A stretch of DNA of 64,000 bases. It comes from Mucor racemosus (lineage: Eukaryota; Mucoromycota; Mucoromycetes; Mucorales; Mucoraceae). The notes beneath the pieces are model-generated. The model ran no database searches and was not told the origin of the DNA. It saw only the letters and a program-made list of their open reading frames with translations. The DNA is taken from contig JAPEHQ010000003.1 of assembly GCA_027405735.1 (NCBI GenBank), positions 3,038,001 through 3,102,000 on the forward strand, read 5' to 3'. The position numbers were made by a program, and so were the translations under genes. Positions 60,926 to 64,000 of the stretch are shown piece by piece (position 1 is the stretch's first letter; every line of letters starts with the position of its first letter).

Positions 60926-61494
60926 TGTATAAGTGGATTATTCTTTTTCAAATGGTTTGTTTATTATTTATTTGTTAAAATTAAGAATATGCTCTTCGAT
61001 GACAGCTCTCAGTAATATTTATTTGTAAAACATTTCATGCAGAAAGCTGATCATAAGACATTTATTGATTTGAAGTCCCTCATTAGGGTGGGACTTGAGT
61101 CCGGGACTCAGTATGCGAACTTGAAGATAAGTCCCTATTATTTTGTTTAGTTTATGGTTCATTCGCTGTAATGCTGCTTTTACATTGACTGTAATGTGCA
61201 ATTTAGCAGGGTTTTAATTGCGCTAAATAATGTGAATCCTTAAAAATCCTTTTCTACGTGTGTTGTTTTCATATATCAAGGATATATTCACGTGTGATAA
61301 GGCATATCAGACTATTATCAAGCTGGCATTCTTTTCTTTTATCTGAATACGCATGCTAACATACGGGATAGGTAGCGTAGCAGTCTATATTAGATACTGA
61401 TGTTTTTATTTAACTGCATTCTAAGATAGAATATTATTATTTACTACTGTATTTGAGAGTTTATGGGTACATACAACCTTATTTATAGAAAGAA

Positions 61495-61650
61495 TAATAA
61501 TAAAGACTAGTAACATTTATCATGGAGAACGTAGGCTTTATTACTAGAAAAACTAATGGTAAAAGAAAGAACCAAGAGCTTCTAGGTCTTGGCTTAAAAT
61601 ACTATTTATAATAATTACATTTTAATATGAGTTAGAAATGTGAGAGTTAT
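61495..61650 (-). mobile_element. LTR-like module, diverged copy
   Basis: Contains CATGGAGAACGTAGG..CTTTATT and a TATTTATAA block in the same order as 61,690-61,860, with substitutions. Boundaries are not resolved. Confidence 0.4.
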
Positions 61651-61689
61651 TGGAAAATAGATCTTATTTTATAAAGAGAAAAGTAATAA

Positions 61690-61860
61690 AGAGACTAGGT
61701 AGTGATTCAATCACGGAGAACGTAGGGTCTTTATTATAAAATAAAAAGGGAACCAAGAACTGTTAGATCTCGGTTCCTGAAGATATTTATACTACAATTT
61801 CTATTAAATGTCAGTTCTAATAGGAATTGAAACTAAATAAAAGGGCGAAAACCGACAAAA
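61690..61860 (-). mobile_element. LTR-like module, close to 10,848-11,015
   Basis: Shares with 10,848-11,015 the order AATAAAGAGACTAG, CACGGAGAACGTAGGGTC, CGGTTCCTGAAGATATTTAT and CAGTTCTAATAGGAATTG, with very few changes. The two are therefore the youngest pair of the family. Confidence 0.55.
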
Positions 61861-61924
61861 TGGAATTGGCTTCAAAATTGGCTGTTTAATATCTTCGAAA
61901 ACGGACAGTATTGTTGGACGTACT

Positions 61925-62460
61925 GCTTGATTGTTGTATTCCACCAAGTACCATATGTTATCACCTTCTACAGTATCAATACATCTTACGATCAATTGGC
62001 TAAAACATGTATTGAAGTGCAAAGTCTTGATATCGGATATACAAAACCCTTAACGTACTAAGTTTATCCAGCAATTAGCAAGAACAACGCTTGGATCTCA
62101 ATTATGACACCATATTATTTCATCCCAGTGGTTAATTAATCAAGTAGCTATTAGATCAACATCCAAGCACGTTTAGCGCAGCATTGAAACAAGGCAACGA
62201 CTCATAAGCTCTGCAAGCATGATTAAATTATGATTGATCCATTTCAATTTATAGATTATTATCAAATAAATCTAATGGCTCGATAGTGCTTTAAATTACA
62301 TCTCAGCATCTTAATGTCAAATCAATATAAAAAAAGGCCGTACTTTTATATCTAAATAAACGATATCTTGTTTTTATTATACAGTTGAAGAACTGATTAA
62401 TTACTCATTCTTTTATAATTGTATTCTTTTTTAAGTATTATTTATCAAACCTGAAAATAT
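61925..62460 (-). repeat. Solo copy of module l
   Basis: Matches the reverse complement of 9,860-10,390 and 55,250-55,745 and, in the same direction, 39,130-39,660. It is not attached to other modules. Confidence 0.7.
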
Positions 62461-64000
62461 ACGACACTCTGGGTAGATTTTTAAAAAAATGAATTTTTTT
62501 CTGAAATTCCAAAATACCTGTTTCTTTTTTCTTAAAAGAATATGAAAATAATTTATGACATTTTTTTTCCAATAAAAAATATTAACAGGTATTTGAATAT
62601 AAAATGGATATATATCCTATAAATAAATGAGTAACATATATATTTCACTTTTATATATAAATCCTTTAAATTTGTGATTTTCTGGACCTTTTTTAAATCA
62701 AGTTATACCATCGTATACTTTCCAAGTTAAACCCCGTTATAGTGGCTAATGTTGTATGTTTTATTTTATACTTTGCATAAAATAAGCGTTTGAATAATTA
62801 GTTATACAGTATAACCTTAATTTTTGTATGAAATTTTGATACCTGCATCTTATTACAGCTGCTTGAGGTATTTAAATAACCGCGTCCGGACTGTCCGGTA
62901 TTTTTTTTTAAAAATTTACAGCTTGGAAATGTTATTAGATTGCCGCGTCCGGATATTGTTCTGCATTTTTTTTGGAAGAGTGACCATTGACAAAAATGTC
63001 GATTACATGTAATTTTTGATTTTTAACGTATCTTTACATTAATTTTTCCATAATATTGTATAAAAAAATAACTTTTGTTAAAACCACAACAATCAAGGGT
63101 TTATAAATGAACCATAAAAATTTTGCGAGCCTCATTTCTTTTCTTTCGGTTCGAATCTTTTAAATTTGTCAGAGCTGAAAAAAGGAAGTATGATAGTAGT
63201 TCTACTTTTAATTATAATTTTTATGTCGTTTTGTTAGGCTGTCTTTGTCCCTCATTCATAAAAATCTTTTGCTCATAAAGTCCTATAATAATTACGATAC
63301 ATGTTTATTAACAATTTTTTTATTACTAAGCTAGAAAATAACATGAGATCCTGCTAATTGTTGATTTAATTTCGTAAAAAAATATCTAGTGGGCGAATAG
63401 TTTGTATTGTTTTATACAAATAGCAACTGACACAATCAATTTGTATTAGCCAAACCATATAAATGCTGTCTACGTAAGGTAATATATATCCATTTACAGT
63501 ATTATCGTCGTATTGAAATAAATTAATTTATAATTATTTATTCTTTAAGCTTGCTGTGATATATCTTCTCTGATACTCTGATAAATATCTTGATATCCCC
63601 TAGTTATTTGAAAGCTTGATGAAAGTAGTAAAATCAAAATACATCCTACACAAATGTGTTGCTTACCAATGTATAGATTTAAATGCCTGGTATGTATTGA
63701 TACTACCCTGAAAAGTTTTTACTTTGAAGCGCTACGTTAGTAATACATTTACATTTTTATCCACTCCTAAAAAAAGTTTGTATGGCTACTTATATTATCT
63801 AATGATATGATCTATAATTGTGTTATCTGTAGAGTTGTACAGGTTAGTGTATTAGATCTGGCTGAGGTTCATTCAGAAGTAGTTAAATTGGTGCCAATTT
63901 AGTATAATACACTACGAAGAAAAATTTTAATTCTCTTAATTGTGCCATATTAAGACGAAATTCAAAACAATTAAGCAGTGAAAGGTTTTTTATTTTCCTT
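62461..64000. other. AT-rich tail of the window, nothing recognised
   Basis: No supported gene. The motif CCGCGTCCGGA occurs twice (62,880-62,890 and 62,943-62,953), each followed by a T run. The frame at 62,824-63,012 has no recognisable domain. Confidence 0.35.

Larger units (their letters stand above)
58251..61146 (-). mobile_element. Complete Crypton (tyrosine recombinase transposon)
   Basis: A 2.9 kb element interrupts module f of copy C. The 13-base direct repeat CCTATTATTTTGT lies at 58,238-58,250 and again at 61,134-61,146. Copies A (about 6,418), B and D have a single related site (GCCTATTTTG...TTAG) with no insert. It carries one spliced minus-strand gene. Direct flanking repeats without true long terminal inverted repeats suit Crypton integration, by recombination between a circle and a short matching target. 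AAGTCC-type motifs cluster at both ends, with a perfect 26-base palindrome at 58,322-58,347. Confidence 0.9.
53735..61450 (+). repeat. Composite repeat copy C (plus orientation), interrupted by a Crypton
   Basis: Order: j (53,735-54,080), R1 (to about 54,990), l (55,090-55,745), m (55,745-56,470), a (56,480-57,060), intron plus dynein-like exon (57,060-57,370), e (57,540-58,130), f (split by the Crypton at 58,251-61,146) and g (61,300-61,450). It is the inverted counterpart of copy D from j through g. Confidence 0.8.

Noticed and set aside
63145..63165. GGTTCGAATC near 63,148 as a tRNA B box
   Set aside because: No A box or foldable arms at the proper distance.
1..64000. CRISPR array, operon or bacterial-type island
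   Set aside because: Genes have introns, own promoters and mixed strands. No regularly spaced short direct repeats of CRISPR type were seen.

Overview
This AT-rich window comes from a filamentous fungus, most likely an early-diverging one of the Mucoromycota/Mucorales type. Genes carry short introns (about 40-70 nt) with GTAAGT/GTATGT donors, CTAAC-like branch sites and TAG/CAG acceptors. A full-length neurofibromin-like RasGAP, a GT49 glycosyltransferase, an M13 metallopeptidase and a GCR1_C-type Crypton fit that assignment, but no species is claimed.

Layout. 47-883 (+): last exon of a Whi5/Nrm1-like G1/S repressor. 884-12,400: repeat-rich, with a solo repeat, a 6.4 kb composite repeat (copy A), a broken unrecognised gene and an LTR-like module. 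12,428-29,139: host genes: a secreted phosphoesterase (+), a GT49 glycosyltransferase (-), Ilv5 (-), a class II aldolase (+), Pmp3 (-), Ski3 (-), a truncated nuclease-like gene behind an LTR-like module (+) and a TMX-type thioredoxin (+). 29,545-41,170: two composite repeat copies on the minus strand (B and D), B split by a pogo-like TIR element. 41,353-53,228: divergent M13 peptidase (-) and neurofibromin/Ira RasGAP (+). 53,735-61,450: a plus-strand copy (C) mirroring copy D and split by an apparently intact Crypton. 61,495-64,000: LTR-like modules, another repeat fragment and unassigned AT-rich DNA.

The most unusual feature is the composite repeat family. Its copies carry the same modules in different, circularly permuted orders. 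They contain degraded exons that look like cytoplasmic dynein intermediate chain, with intron borders kept. Two copies form a large inverted repeat around the M13/NF1 gene pair. Three copies carry nested insertions (659 bp TIR element, 950 bp TA-flanked element, 2.9 kb Crypton), and the other copies supply the empty sites. No transposase was found for the composite repeat itself.

Exon boundaries were assigned by eye from splice motifs and reading phase. They are internally consistent for every major gene except one junction near the start of the neurofibromin gene.
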